Origin: Rhodocyclaceae bacterium
Lineage (GTDB): Bacteria; Pseudomonadota; Gammaproteobacteria; Burkholderiales; Rhodocyclaceae
Assembly: GCA_004379165.1 (NCBI GenBank)
Contig: NKXK01000015.1
Location: 1 to 37,999 of the forward strand
Reading direction: 5' to 3'
DNA length: 37,999 nucleotides
Position numbers and translations under genes: made by a program. Shown here piece after piece: positions 19,520 through 27,579 of the stretch. The notes beneath the pieces were generated by a model. The model did no database searches. It worked only from the letters and a program-made list of their open reading frames with translations, and was not told the origin of the DNA. How positions within the stretch are numbered: the first letter of the stretch is position 1; each line of letters starts with the position of its first letter.

Positions 19520-20437
19520 TCAGGTCGCCTTTTTCATCGTCAGCCAGATACCGGTGAAAATCAGGCCGATACCGAGGAAGTGGTACCAGAGCGGCATTTC
19601 GGCGAGGAAAATGGCCGAGAGCAGGGTGCCGAAGACCGGCATCAGGTGAATGAACAGGCTCGCCTTGTTGGGGCCGACTTCGGCGACGCCGCGGTTGTAG
19701 AAAATGTAGCCGATGAAACTGGGGAAGATGCCGACATAGGCCAGCGAGGCCAGCGAGCCGGCATGCAGGTTGATGTGACGGCCCTGCGCCATTTCCCAAA
19801 GGTATGCAGGAAGCAGCACGCCGAGACCGACGGCGCAGAAGGCGGCAAGCATCAGCATCGGATGCACGCCGGCTGGTCGCCAGCCGAGACCGACGGTGTA
19901 GACCGCCCAGATGAGGACGGCGCCGAGCATCCAGACGTCGCCGATGTTGAGATTCAGATGCAGCAGGATGGCCGGGTCGCCGCGGGCGACGATGGTCAGC
20001 GCGCCGAGCATTGAAACGGCGACGCCAATCGCTTCGACTCGGCGCAGGTGCTTGCCGAGAAATGCCCAGGAAATGGCGATGGTGGCGACCGGGATGAAAG
20101 AGTTGAGCAGCACCGCATTGGTGGCGGTGGTGTATTGCAGCGAAATGTAGGCGAAGGTGTTGTAGCCGCCGACGCCGAGCATACCAAGGATCAGTACCGG
20201 CCGCCAGCCGGCCTTGAGCAGCGGCCATTGCGACTCGAGGTGGGGCAGCGCAAGCGGCAGGACCAGACAGAAGGCAATGGCCCAGCGCCAGAAGGCCAGC
20301 GCCATCGGTGGCACATCCGCTCGGATGCCGCGGCCGAGCACCATGTTGCCCGACCAGAAGAGGGCGGTCAGCGTCAGCAGCAGGTAGGGGTTGGTCCAGA
20401 ATTGATTAGCCCTGGACGGCGGGGTCGATGCAGTCAT
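19520..20437 (-). CDS. EamA/DMT-superfamily transporter
   Basis: The 305-residue inner-membrane protein has about ten helices arranged as two EamA repeats, beginning LLLTLTALFWSGNMVLGRG and ending GIGLIFTGIWLTMKKAT. Family members export amino acids or other metabolites; the substrate is unknown. The typical repeat signatures FWRWAIAF (repeat 1) and the NAVLLNSFIPVATIAISW and ASLFIHLMPVFGTLLSAIFL helices are present. It is the first gene of an operon with mtfA (1-nt gap). Its start lies 53 bp from that of the divergent relA. Confidence 0.92.
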   Translation of the reverse strand: MTASTPPSRANQFWTNPYLLLTLTALFWSGNMVLGRGIRADVPPMALAFWRWAIAFCLVLPLALPHLESQWPLLKAGWRPVLILGMLGVGGYNTFAYISLQYTTATNAVLLNSFIPVATIAISWAFLGKHLRRVEAIGVAVSMLGALTIVARGDPAILLHLNLNIGDVWMLGAVLIWAVYTVGLGWRPAGVHPMLMLAAFCAVGLGVLLPAYLWEMAQGRHINLHAGSLASLAYVGIFPSFIGYIFYNRGVAEVGPNKASLFIHLMPVFGTLLSAIFLAEMPLWYHFLGIGLIFTGIWLTMKKAT

Positions 20438-20478
20438 GGCGTGAATTATGCCCGAGCAGCAGCTGCCTGCTCAGACGG

Positions 20479-20484
20479 TATAAT
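20479..20484 (+). promoter_or_regulatory. Consensus -10 box placing the relA transcript start at the ATG
   Basis: A perfect TATAAT lies 6 nt before the relA ATG. Transcription would start at about 20491, the first base of the start codon. No Shine-Dalgarno sequence is present and no good -35 is seen 17 bp upstream. Confidence 0.45.
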
Positions 20485-20490
20485 CCCTAC

Positions 20491-22713
20491 ATGGTATCCG
20501 TTGTCCATTCCGTCGCCGCCCAGAGCGACTTCGATCAGTTCTTCGCGACCCTCTCTGACGGCCTGCTTCCCGATGACGTCGGGCGGCTGCGGGCGGCGGT
20601 CGAATATGCCTGGGAAATCTATGGCGAGCATCTGCTCGGCAGCGGTGAGCGCATCTGGTCGCATGCGCTGGGCATGGCGGTGATCATTGCCGGTCTCAAG
20701 CTGGATGTCGAGTCGCGCATTGCGGCATTGCTGTTCGCCATCCCATCGCATCAGGAACACGGCGTCGCCCGCATCGAGGAGACGTTCGGCAAGCCGGCGG
20801 CGCATCTGGTGCAGGGTATTTCGCGGCTGAACAAGCTGCGGCCGATCACCAAGGGCTTCCTTGCGGCCAATATCGAGACGGGCGAAGCCAATCCGGCCGA
20901 GGTCAAGGCGCAGGTGGAAGTGCTGCGCAAGATGTTGCTGGCGATGGTCGAGGATATCCGCGTCGTGCTGCTGCGACTCGCATCGCGGACGCAGACCCTG
21001 CGCTTTTACGCCGCCAATCCGGATGACCTGCGGGTGCAGGTGGCCCGTGAAACCCTGGAACTGTATTCGCCGCTGGCCAATCGCCTCGGGGTCTGGGAAC
21101 TGAAATGGGAGCTGGAGGATCTTTCCTTCCGTTTCATCCAACCGGAGACCTACAAGAAAATCGCCAAGATGCTCGACGAAAAACGCTCGGAGCGCGAGCA
21201 GTTCATCGTCGATGCCGTGGCCAAGGTACGCGCCGAGCTAAAGAACGCGGGCGTCCATCAGGCCGAAATCTACGGCCGGCCGAAGCACATCTACAGCATC
21301 TGGAACAAGATGCGTAAGAAGGGCGTCGAGTTTTCCGAGGTCTATGACATCCGCGCCCTGCGCATCATCGTCGATGACCTCAAGGACTGCTACACCGCGC
21401 TCGGCATTGTGCATAACCTCTGGTCGCCAATCTCCAAGGAATTCGACGACTACATCTCGAATCCCAAGGGCAATTACTACCGCTCGCTGCATACCGCGGT
21501 GCGCTGTCCCGACGGGCGGAGTCTGGAAATCCAGATACGCACCTGGGAAATGCACAAGCACGCCGAACTCGGCGTGGCCGCCCACTGGCGCTACAAGGAA
21601 GGCAGCAAGCGTACGCACGAGGACGACTACGACGAGAAGATCGCCTGGCTGCGCCAGCTGCTGACCTGGAAGGACGAAGTCGCCGACAGCTCCGACTGGA
21701 TCAACCACTACAAGCAGGCGGCGCTCGACGAGACGCTCTATGTCATCACGCCGCAGGGCAAGGTCGTCGATCTGCCCGCCGGTTCGACGCCGGTGGATTT
21801 TGCCTACCGTGTGCACACCGATCTCGGTCATCGTTGCCGTGGCGCCAAGGTCGGCGGCCAGCTGGTGCCGCTCAATACGCCGCTGGAAACCGGACAGCAG
21901 GTCGAGATCGTCACCGCCAAGGTTGGCGGGCCGTCGCGCGACTGGCTGAATCCGACACTCGGCTATATTCATACCAAGAGTGCGCGGGTCAAGGTGCGCG
22001 CCTGGTTTGCCAATCTGGCGCTGGAAGAAACCCTGACTGAAGGCCGCGCCATCCTCGCCAAGGAATTGCAGCGCGCCGGCCAGACCAGCACCAATATCGA
22101 CGAACTGGCGCACAAGCTCGGCTTCGCCAAAGCCGACGACCTGTACATTGCCGCGGCGCGTGGCGAACTCAACCAGCGCCAGTTCCAGTCAGTCGTGCGC
22201 GGCGGCGACCTGCTCGCCGAAACACAACTGCCCGACGAGGTCACCGCCAAGCCGCGCAAGCCGGTTGATGGCAACCAGGGTATCCTGATCGTCGGCATCG
22301 ACAAGTTGCTGACGCAACTGGCCCGCTGCTGCAAGCCGGCCCCGCCGGATGAAATCCAGGGTTTCATCACCCGCGGCAAGGGGATTTCCATCCACCGTGC
22401 CGACTGCCCGAATTTCGCCAACCTCGCGGCGCTCCATCCCGAGCGGGTGATCGAGACCGACTGGGGCACGCAGACGACCGGCGTCTTTGCTGCTGATATC
22501 ATTGTTGACGCCCACGACCGCCAAGGGCTGCTGCGCGATATTTCCGAAGTCTTCACCCGCGAAAAGCTCAACGTAGTCGGCGTCAATACGCAGTCCAAGC
22601 AGGGCAAGGCGCACATGAGCTTTACCGTCGAAATCACCAACCTGCAACAGTTGCAGCGCACGCTGACGCTGATCCACGACATCGACGGTGTCGTCGGCGT
22701 GCGTCGTGCCTGA
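20491..22713 (+). CDS. relA: (p)ppGpp synthetase RelA
   Basis: The 740-residue protein (E. coli RelA: 744) makes the stringent-response alarmone on starved ribosomes. The N-terminal hydrolase-like domain lacks the catalytic HD...HDxxED residues of SpoT (it reads LFAIPSHQEHG in that area), so only synthesis is expected. The synthetase domain has YDIRALRIIV near residue 285 and NYYRSLHTAV with EIQIRTWEMHKHAELGVAAHW. The TGS domain begins ETLYVITPQGKV near 413, and an ACT domain ends the protein. ATG 20491 gives the normal N-terminus; upstream in-frame codons to 20428 have no support. A perfect -10 box just before the ATG suggests a leaderless mRNA. A small membrane-protein gene follows after 27 nt. 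Confidence 0.95.
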   Translation: MVSVVHSVAAQSDFDQFFATLSDGLLPDDVGRLRAAVEYAWEIYGEHLLGSGERIWSHALGMAVIIAGLKLDVESRIAALLFAIPSHQEHGVARIEETFGKPAAHLVQGISRLNKLRPITKGFLAANIETGEANPAEVKAQVEVLRKMLLAMVEDIRVVLLRLASRTQTLRFYAANPDDLRVQVARETLELYSPLANRLGVWELKWELEDLSFRFIQPETYKKIAKMLDEKRSEREQFIVDAVAKVRAELKNAGVHQAEIYGRPKHIYSIWNKMRKKGVEFSEVYDIRALRIIVDDLKDCYTALGIVHNLWSPISKEFDDYISNPKGNYYRSLHTAVRCPDGRSLEIQIRTWEMHKHAELGVAAHWRYKEGSKRTHEDDYDEKIAWLRQLLTWKDEVADSSDWINHYKQAALDETLYVITPQGKVVDLPAGSTPVDFAYRVHTDLGHRCRGAKVGGQLVPLNTPLETGQQVEIVTAKVGGPSRDWLNPTLGYIHTKSARVKVRAWFANLALEETLTEGRAILAKELQRAGQTSTNIDELAHKLGFAKADDLYIAAARGELNQRQFQSVVRGGDLLAETQLPDEVTAKPRKPVDGNQGILIVGIDKLLTQLARCCKPAPPDEIQGFITRGKGISIHRADCPNFANLAALHPERVIETDWGTQTTGVFAADIIVDAHDRQGLLRDISEVFTREKLNVVGVNTQSKQGKAHMSFTVEITNLQQLQRTLTLIHDIDGVVGVRRA

Positions 22714-22740
22714 GTTGTCACCTAGCCATCCGGAGGTCAC

Positions 22741-22920
22741 ATGAAGGGAAACTTCGCCGCCATCGCCCTGACGCTGATCGGCGCCGTGGCGCTGGGTGTC
22801 AATCTCGAACTGTTCGAGCTCGATCTGGTTGCGCTGCTCAAGAAGTGGTGGCCGCTGGCGCTGATAGCGATCGGTGTCGCGCTGTACTTTACGCCTGACG
22901 ACAAGCCAGCGAAGCACTGA
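22741..22920 (+). CDS. Small LiaI/LiaF-like transmembrane protein, 59 residues
   Basis: The protein begins MKGNFAAIALTLIGAVALG and has two membrane helices around a short polar link (ELFELDLVALLKKWWP), ending in a charged DDKPAKH tail. The WWPLALIAIGVALYF segment is the hallmark of the LiaI/LiaF-like transmembrane domain found in many small bacterial proteins. The function of the stand-alone form is unknown. A strong CCGGAGG ribosome site lies 5 nt before the ATG. It is 27 nt downstream of relA and probably co-transcribed. Confidence 0.8.
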   Translation: MKGNFAAIALTLIGAVALGVNLELFELDLVALLKKWWPLALIAIGVALYFTPDDKPAKH

Positions 22921-22960
22921 GCAAGCGGCGCTGACCGCCGGCGCGATCTTTTCCGGCTTG

Positions 22961-22991
22961 CTGCGGTCAACCTTAAAAACGAGCCAGTTTC
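22961..22991 (+). repeat. 31-bp dispersed motif, intergenic copy with weaker second half
   Basis: CTGCGGTCAACCT and AAAAA match fully; the second tract is changed to GTTTC (about 21 of 31 against the copy at 6956). It starts 41 nt after the stop of the small membrane protein. Confidence 0.55.
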
Positions 22992-23000
22992 GGAGGTGAC

Positions 23001-23279
23001 ATGGCGACGCGAAGCCTGACGATTTAATTGTTGCCGGCCGCCGGGCTTGTGGGCGCCTGTTTGCTGTTGCCTCTGGCATTAAGCGCATCAGAAACGGCGG
23101 GTCATGCCGACTTCCCAGGACAATCGGCAACGCTCGACGAGCTGCAGCGGCTGATCGTCCCGCCACGCCCGGAAAATGCCGAAGCGCGGTTGCTCTGTGT
23201 CCACTACCATGACATGCGGAATAGGTTGGAATGCGCTTGGAGTATGTTATTTTCGCTAGTAGCCACAGGTAGCTTGTGA
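23001..23279 (+). pseudogene. Short secreted-protein gene interrupted by a stop in its signal peptide
   Basis: An excellent ribosome site (CGGAGGTGAC) precedes ATG 23001, which reads MATRSLTI and then TAA (23025-23027). In the same frame the next codons give LLPAAGLVGACLLLPLALSA, a clear hydrophobic signal-peptide core with a plausible SA-SETA cleavage region, and about 60 more residues to a TGA at 23277-23279. The simplest reading is a nonsense mutation in a former 92-residue exported protein. Restart at TTG 23028, directly after the stop, is possible but has no ribosome site of its own. No family is recognised in the mature part (FPGQSATLDELQRLIVPP). It lies directly upstream of the efflux operon. 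Confidence 0.65.
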
Positions 23280-23304
23280 TGCACCTTCTCTGGAGCGAAA
23301 ACAG

Positions 23305-24429
23305 ATGTCTCGACAGCTCAAAGCCCGAATCGTCACTTCAACCCTTCTGGCAGCGCTGTTGTCACTGGTTGCCTGCAAAGAGCCAGCGAAACAGGCTGCC
23401 GCCCCGTTGCCCGAGGTGGTGGTGGAGACAGTCGTTGGGCATACGACCCCGCTGACCGTCGACCTGGTTTCCGAAATCAAGGCCTATCGAGAAGTTGACC
23501 TGTATCCGCGGGTCTCGGGGGTGATCGTCAAACAGACCTTCAAGCCCGGCCAGAAAGTGAAGGAGGGCGAGCTGCTGTTCAACGTCGATCCGCGGGCCTA
23601 CGACGAAGCCATCATCGATGCGCAGGCCAAGCTGGCCGAGTCCGAAGCGGTGCTTTCTCGTTCTCGTCAGGATGTCGCGCGCTACAAGCCGCTGCTGCCG
23701 GATAACGCCATCCCGCGCCAGACCTACGATCAGGCGGTCGCTTCGGAGCAACAGAACGCAGCGGTGGTGCAGGCCCGTCGGGCCGGGCTGGAAAAGGTCA
23801 AACTCGACCGCTCCTACGCCGATGTGAGGTCGCCCATCGCCGGCCAGATCGGCCTGCAGAAGGTCGAGGTCGGCGGGTTGGCGACAGCCGGGCAGACGGT
23901 GCTGGCCACGGTATCCACGCTCGATCCGGTGGTGGCCTATTTCAGCATTCCGGAAGTCGACTACATCAACTTTGCCCGGCGGCACCTGACGGTCAAGCGC
24001 GAGGGCAAGACGCCGATCGAACTCATCCTCGCTGACGGCAGCACCTATGCCCAGAGCGGTACGCTCGATTTCGCCGACCGCGCCCTCAATCCGGCGACCG
24101 GCACTTTGACCCTGCGTGCTGTTTTCCCCAACCCTGACGGCTTGCTGCGTCCGGGGATGAATACCCGGGTGCGCATCGTGTACGAGGTCGCCCAGAATGC
24201 CTTGCTGATTCCGCAGAAGGCGGTAACCGAATTGCTGGGCAAACAGTTTGCCAGCGTTGTCGTTGACGGAGACAAGGTCGAGCAGCGGCCGATCAGGACC
24301 GGTGCCCGCATTGGCGACCAGTGGCTGGTCGAAGAAGGTTTGAAGGCTGGCGAGCGCATCGTGGTCGAGGGGTTGCAGAAGGCCAAGCCGGGAGCCGTCG
24401 TCAAACCGCTGCCTGCCAAACAGAACTAA
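23305..24429 (+). CDS. RND efflux periplasmic adaptor lipoprotein (AcrA/MexA family)
   Basis: The 374-residue membrane-fusion protein links the inner-membrane pump to the outer-membrane channel. A lipoprotein signal ends LLSLVAC with lipid-attachment Cys24. It is followed by the biotinyl-lipoyl half-motif YPRVSGVIVKQTFKPGQKVKEG, a short coiled-coil hairpin (about 100-165), the second half DVRSPIAGQIGLQKVEVGG, and the beta-barrel and membrane-proximal domains. Family length is usual. GGAG lies 9 nt before the ATG. The pump gene follows after 9 nt. No TetR- or MarR-type regulator is adjacent, unlike many such operons. Confidence 0.94.
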   Translation: MSRQLKARIVTSTLLAALLSLVACKEPAKQAAAPLPEVVVETVVGHTTPLTVDLVSEIKAYREVDLYPRVSGVIVKQTFKPGQKVKEGELLFNVDPRAYDEAIIDAQAKLAESEAVLSRSRQDVARYKPLLPDNAIPRQTYDQAVASEQQNAAVVQARRAGLEKVKLDRSYADVRSPIAGQIGLQKVEVGGLATAGQTVLATVSTLDPVVAYFSIPEVDYINFARRHLTVKREGKTPIELILADGSTYAQSGTLDFADRALNPATGTLTLRAVFPNPDGLLRPGMNTRVRIVYEVAQNALLIPQKAVTELLGKQFASVVVDGDKVEQRPIRTGARIGDQWLVEEGLKAGERIVVEGLQKAKPGAVVKPLPAKQN

Positions 24430-24438
24430 GGGGGCGTC

Positions 24439-27400
24439 ATGGCCAGGTTCTTCATCTTCCGGCCGGTGTTCGCCATCGTCACGGCCATTGTCCTTACACT
24501 GGCCGGCATCATCGCCGGCATCAATCTGCCGATTGCCCAGTACCCGCAAATCACCCTGCCCACTGTCCGCGTCAGCGCGGTTTACCCTGGAGCGAGCGCC
24601 GAAGTCGTCGAGCAGTCGCTGGCCCAGCCGATTGAAGAGCAGGTGAACGGCGTCGAGGGCATGCTCTACATGACCTCGAGCTCGTCGGGGAATGGCGGGT
24701 ATAACCTGGATGTCACGTTCGGGCTGGGTGTCGATGCCGACATCGCCGCCGTGCAGGTCCAGAACCGGGCTTCGCAGGCCAACGCCCGCCTGCCTTCGGA
24801 AGCGATTGCCGCCGGTATCACGACCAAGAAGCAGACGCCCGATGTGCTGATGTACGTGGCGCTCGTGTCGCCGAACGGCACCTACGATGAACTGTTCCTG
24901 ACCAACTACGCGACGATCAACGTCGTCGAGGCGATCAAGCGCGTGAAGGGCGTCGGCAACGTCAGCCTGTTTGGCGCCGAATTCGGCATGCGTATCTGGC
25001 TGAAACCGGATCGGATGGCCAGCCTGGGGGTGACCCCGAACGATGTTTATCGTGCCATTCAGGAACAGAACGCGCAGGCGCCGGCCGGCCAGGTCGGGCA
25101 GATGCCGGCCCCGAAGACGCAGCAGTTCCAGTACGGCGTCGAGGTGCGTGGCCGCCTCACTGAAGTCAGCGAATTCGAAGAGGTTATCGTCCGTGCCAAG
25201 TCGGATGGTTCGTTCATCCGGATTCGCGATGTCGCCCGCGTCGAATTGGGGGCTAAGGAATATGTCTTCCAGTCGCGACTCAACGGGCAGCCGGCGGCGG
25301 CCTTTTCGGTCAACCTGACGCCAGATGCCAGCGCCATTGAAACCGCCGATCTGATCAATGCCGAGTTGAAACGCCTGGCGACATCCTTCCCCGCCGACCT
25401 CAGCTACGACATGGTGCTCGACAACACGGTGTTCGTGAAGGCGTCGCTGGAGGAGGTCAAGCACACCTTCATCGAGGCGCTGGTGCTGGTGCTGGTCGTC
25501 GTCTTCCTCTTTCTGCAGAACTGGCGGGCCACCGTCATCCCGATGCTGGCCGTGCCGGTGTCGCTGGTCGGCACCTTCGCCGCCTTCACGCTGCTTGGAT
25601 TTACCATCAACACGCTGACGCTGTTCGGCATGGTCCTGGCCATCGGTATCGTCGTCGACGATGCCATCGTGGTCGTCGAAGCGGTCGAGCATCACATGGA
25701 GCATAGCGGCCTGAACGCCCGCGATGCGACCTTGCGCGCGATGGAGGAGGTGTCCGGACCGGTGGTCGCCATTGCCCTCATCCTGGCCGCGGTGTTTGTG
25801 CCGGTCGCCTTCCTGGGTGGTATCTCCGGCGTGATGTACAAGCAGTTCGCCATCACCGTCGCCGTATCGACGGGGCTCTCGGCCTTTGTCGCCCTGTCGC
25901 TGACGCCTGCCCTGTGCGCCCTGATGCTCAAGCCCAGGAACAAGGAGGCGCAGCGCATCAGCCTTGCCGGCCGCTTCTTCGGTGCCTTCAACCGGGTTTT
26001 CGACCGCATTACCGAAGGCTACGGGCGCAAGGTCCAGACCATGATCCGGCGCAGCCTTCTGTCGCTGCTCATGCTGGGCATCCTGATCTTTTCCGCTTTC
26101 GGTTTAATGAATAAGGTGCCGGGCGGTTTCGTGCCATCCGAGGACCAGGGCTATTTCCTGGGCAGTGTCCAGTTGCCGGCTGCTGCTTCGCTGAACCGGA
26201 CGCAAGTGGTCACCGAGAAGGTTGACGGCATCCTCAAAGGTTACGAGGCGGTCGACAAGCGCCTGATCATCAATGGCTACAACATCCTCAACGGTGCGCC
26301 GCAGTCCGACAGTGCCCTGTTCGTGACGACGCTGAAGCCTTGGGAGGAGCGGGCCAGGGATTCGCTGAAAACGGTGCTCATGGGGACCTACATGCAAGGC
26401 GCCAAGCTGCCCGACGCCGTCGTCCTCGCCTTCAACCCGCCGCCCATCCCCGGCCTGGGATCGACCGGGGGCTTTTCGTTCAAGCTGCAGGATAGATCGG
26501 GCGGAACACCACAGGAACTGGCCAAGGTGGCGGACGACTTCATGGCTGCTGCCCGCCAGCGCCCGGAAATCGGCAGCGTCTATTCCAAGTTCGATCCGAG
26601 CACGCCGGCCTTCCGCCTGGCGGTCGACCGCGAAAAAGCCAAGAAGCTGGGTGTTCCGGTATCGGACATCACCAACGCGCTGCAGACCTTCCTTGGCGGG
26701 CTGAATGTCAACGATTTCAGCCGTTTCGGCCGGACCTACAAGGTGACGATGCAGGCCGAGCCGGAGTACCGCAGCGACATCCAGGGGGTGGGGCTGTTCC
26801 ATGTGCGCAATGGCGACAACCAGATGATTCCGCTGTCCACCTTCGTAACGCCGGTGCCGATCAGCGCGCCGTCGGTGATGGAACGCTACAACCTGTACCG
26901 GACCGCCGAACTGGGCGGCAATCCCGGTACCGGTTTCAGTTCCGGCGATGCGATCCGGGCCATGGAAGAGGTGGCTGCCACCACGCTGCCGCCCGGCTAC
27001 GGCTTCGAATGGTCGGGCATCAGCCGTCAGGAGAAAGAGTCTTCCGGCAAGGCACCCATCGTTTTCGGGCTGGCCATCATCTTCGTCTTCCTCTTCCTCG
27101 CCGCCCTTTACGAAAGCTGGGCGGTCCCCTTCGCCGTGCTGTTCGCCGTGCCGCTGGGCGTGTTCGGCGCCATGGTCGGCCTCTGGGCGACCGGCTTGAG
27201 CAACAACATCTATGCGCAGATCGGCCTGATCCTGCTGATCGGTCTGGCGGCGAAGAACGCGATCCTAATCGTCGAGTTCGCCAAGATGAAGCGGGAGGAG
27301 GGGCTCGATGCCACCAGTGCGGCCATCGAAGCCGCCAAGCTCCGTCTGCGGCCGATTATCATGACCTCCTTCGCCTTCATTCTTGGTGTCGTGCCGCTCA

Positions 27401-27579
27401 TCCTGGCGGCCGGTGCCGGTGCCGCCGCCCGGGTGTCGATGGGCATCACCGTCTTCGCCGGCATGCTCGCCGCCACGCTGCTGGCCATCTTCATGGTGCC
27501 GGTGCTCTTCGTGACAGTCGATCGCCTCGTCCAGCGATTTTCAAGGCGTGACGCCAGCCAGTCGGAGGTGAAAGCATGA
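24439..27579 (+). CDS. RND multidrug efflux permease (AcrB/MexB, HAE1 family)
   Basis: The 1046-residue inner-membrane proton/drug antiporter starts MARFFIFRPVFAIVTAIV, the standard first helix. The proton-relay aspartates are in GIVVDDAIVVVEAVEHH (helix 4) and the relay lysine is in GLAAKNAILIVEFAK (helix 10). Porter-domain motifs such as QNRASQANARLP and PPIPGLGSTGGF are present, and the length matches AcrB (1049). The substrate range cannot be read from sequence, but the HAE1 class exports hydrophobic and amphiphilic compounds, including antibiotics. Its stop overlaps the start of the outer-membrane gene (ATGA). Confidence 0.96.
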   Translation: MARFFIFRPVFAIVTAIVLTLAGIIAGINLPIAQYPQITLPTVRVSAVYPGASAEVVEQSLAQPIEEQVNGVEGMLYMTSSSSGNGGYNLDVTFGLGVDADIAAVQVQNRASQANARLPSEAIAAGITTKKQTPDVLMYVALVSPNGTYDELFLTNYATINVVEAIKRVKGVGNVSLFGAEFGMRIWLKPDRMASLGVTPNDVYRAIQEQNAQAPAGQVGQMPAPKTQQFQYGVEVRGRLTEVSEFEEVIVRAKSDGSFIRIRDVARVELGAKEYVFQSRLNGQPAAAFSVNLTPDASAIETADLINAELKRLATSFPADLSYDMVLDNTVFVKASLEEVKHTFIEALVLVLVVVFLFLQNWRATVIPMLAVPVSLVGTFAAFTLLGFTINTLTLFGMVLAIGIVVDDAIVVVEAVEHHMEHSGLNARDATLRAMEEVSGPVVAIALILAAVFVPVAFLGGISGVMYKQFAITVAVSTGLSAFVALSLTPALCALMLKPRNKEAQRISLAGRFFGAFNRVFDRITEGYGRKVQTMIRRSLLSLLMLGILIFSAFGLMNKVPGGFVPSEDQGYFLGSVQLPAAASLNRTQVVTEKVDGILKGYEAVDKRLIINGYNILNGAPQSDSALFVTTLKPWEERARDSLKTVLMGTYMQGAKLPDAVVLAFNPPPIPGLGSTGGFSFKLQDRSGGTPQELAKVADDFMAAARQRPEIGSVYSKFDPSTPAFRLAVDREKAKKLGVPVSDITNALQTFLGGLNVNDFSRFGRTYKVTMQAEPEYRSDIQGVGLFHVRNGDNQMIPLSTFVTPVPISAPSVMERYNLYRTAELGGNPGTGFSSGDAIRAMEEVAATTLPPGYGFEWSGISRQEKESSGKAPIVFGLAIIFVFLFLAALYESWAVPFAVLFAVPLGVFGAMVGLWATGLSNNIYAQIGLILLIGLAAKNAILIVEFAKMKREEGLDATSAAIEAAKLRLRPIIMTSFAFILGVVPLILAAGAGAAARVSMGITVFAGMLAATLLAIFMVPVLFVTVDRLVQRFSRRDASQSEVKA

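Noticed and set aside
20428..20490. Upstream in-frame extension of relA
   Set aside because: It would precede the -10 box, so it could not be on the transcript from that promoter, and RelA proteins start near the chosen ATG.
23362..25704. 780-codon open frame antisense to the efflux genes
   Set aside because: It is His/Asp/Arg-rich shadow sequence opposite two clear RND genes, as is common in high-GC DNA.
26618..26648. Possible further copy of the 31-bp motif in the RND pump gene (GCGGTCGACC...AAAAA)
   Set aside because: The A-tract is out of phase by one base and the encoded VDREKAKKLGV is a conserved RND motif, so protein constraint explains it.
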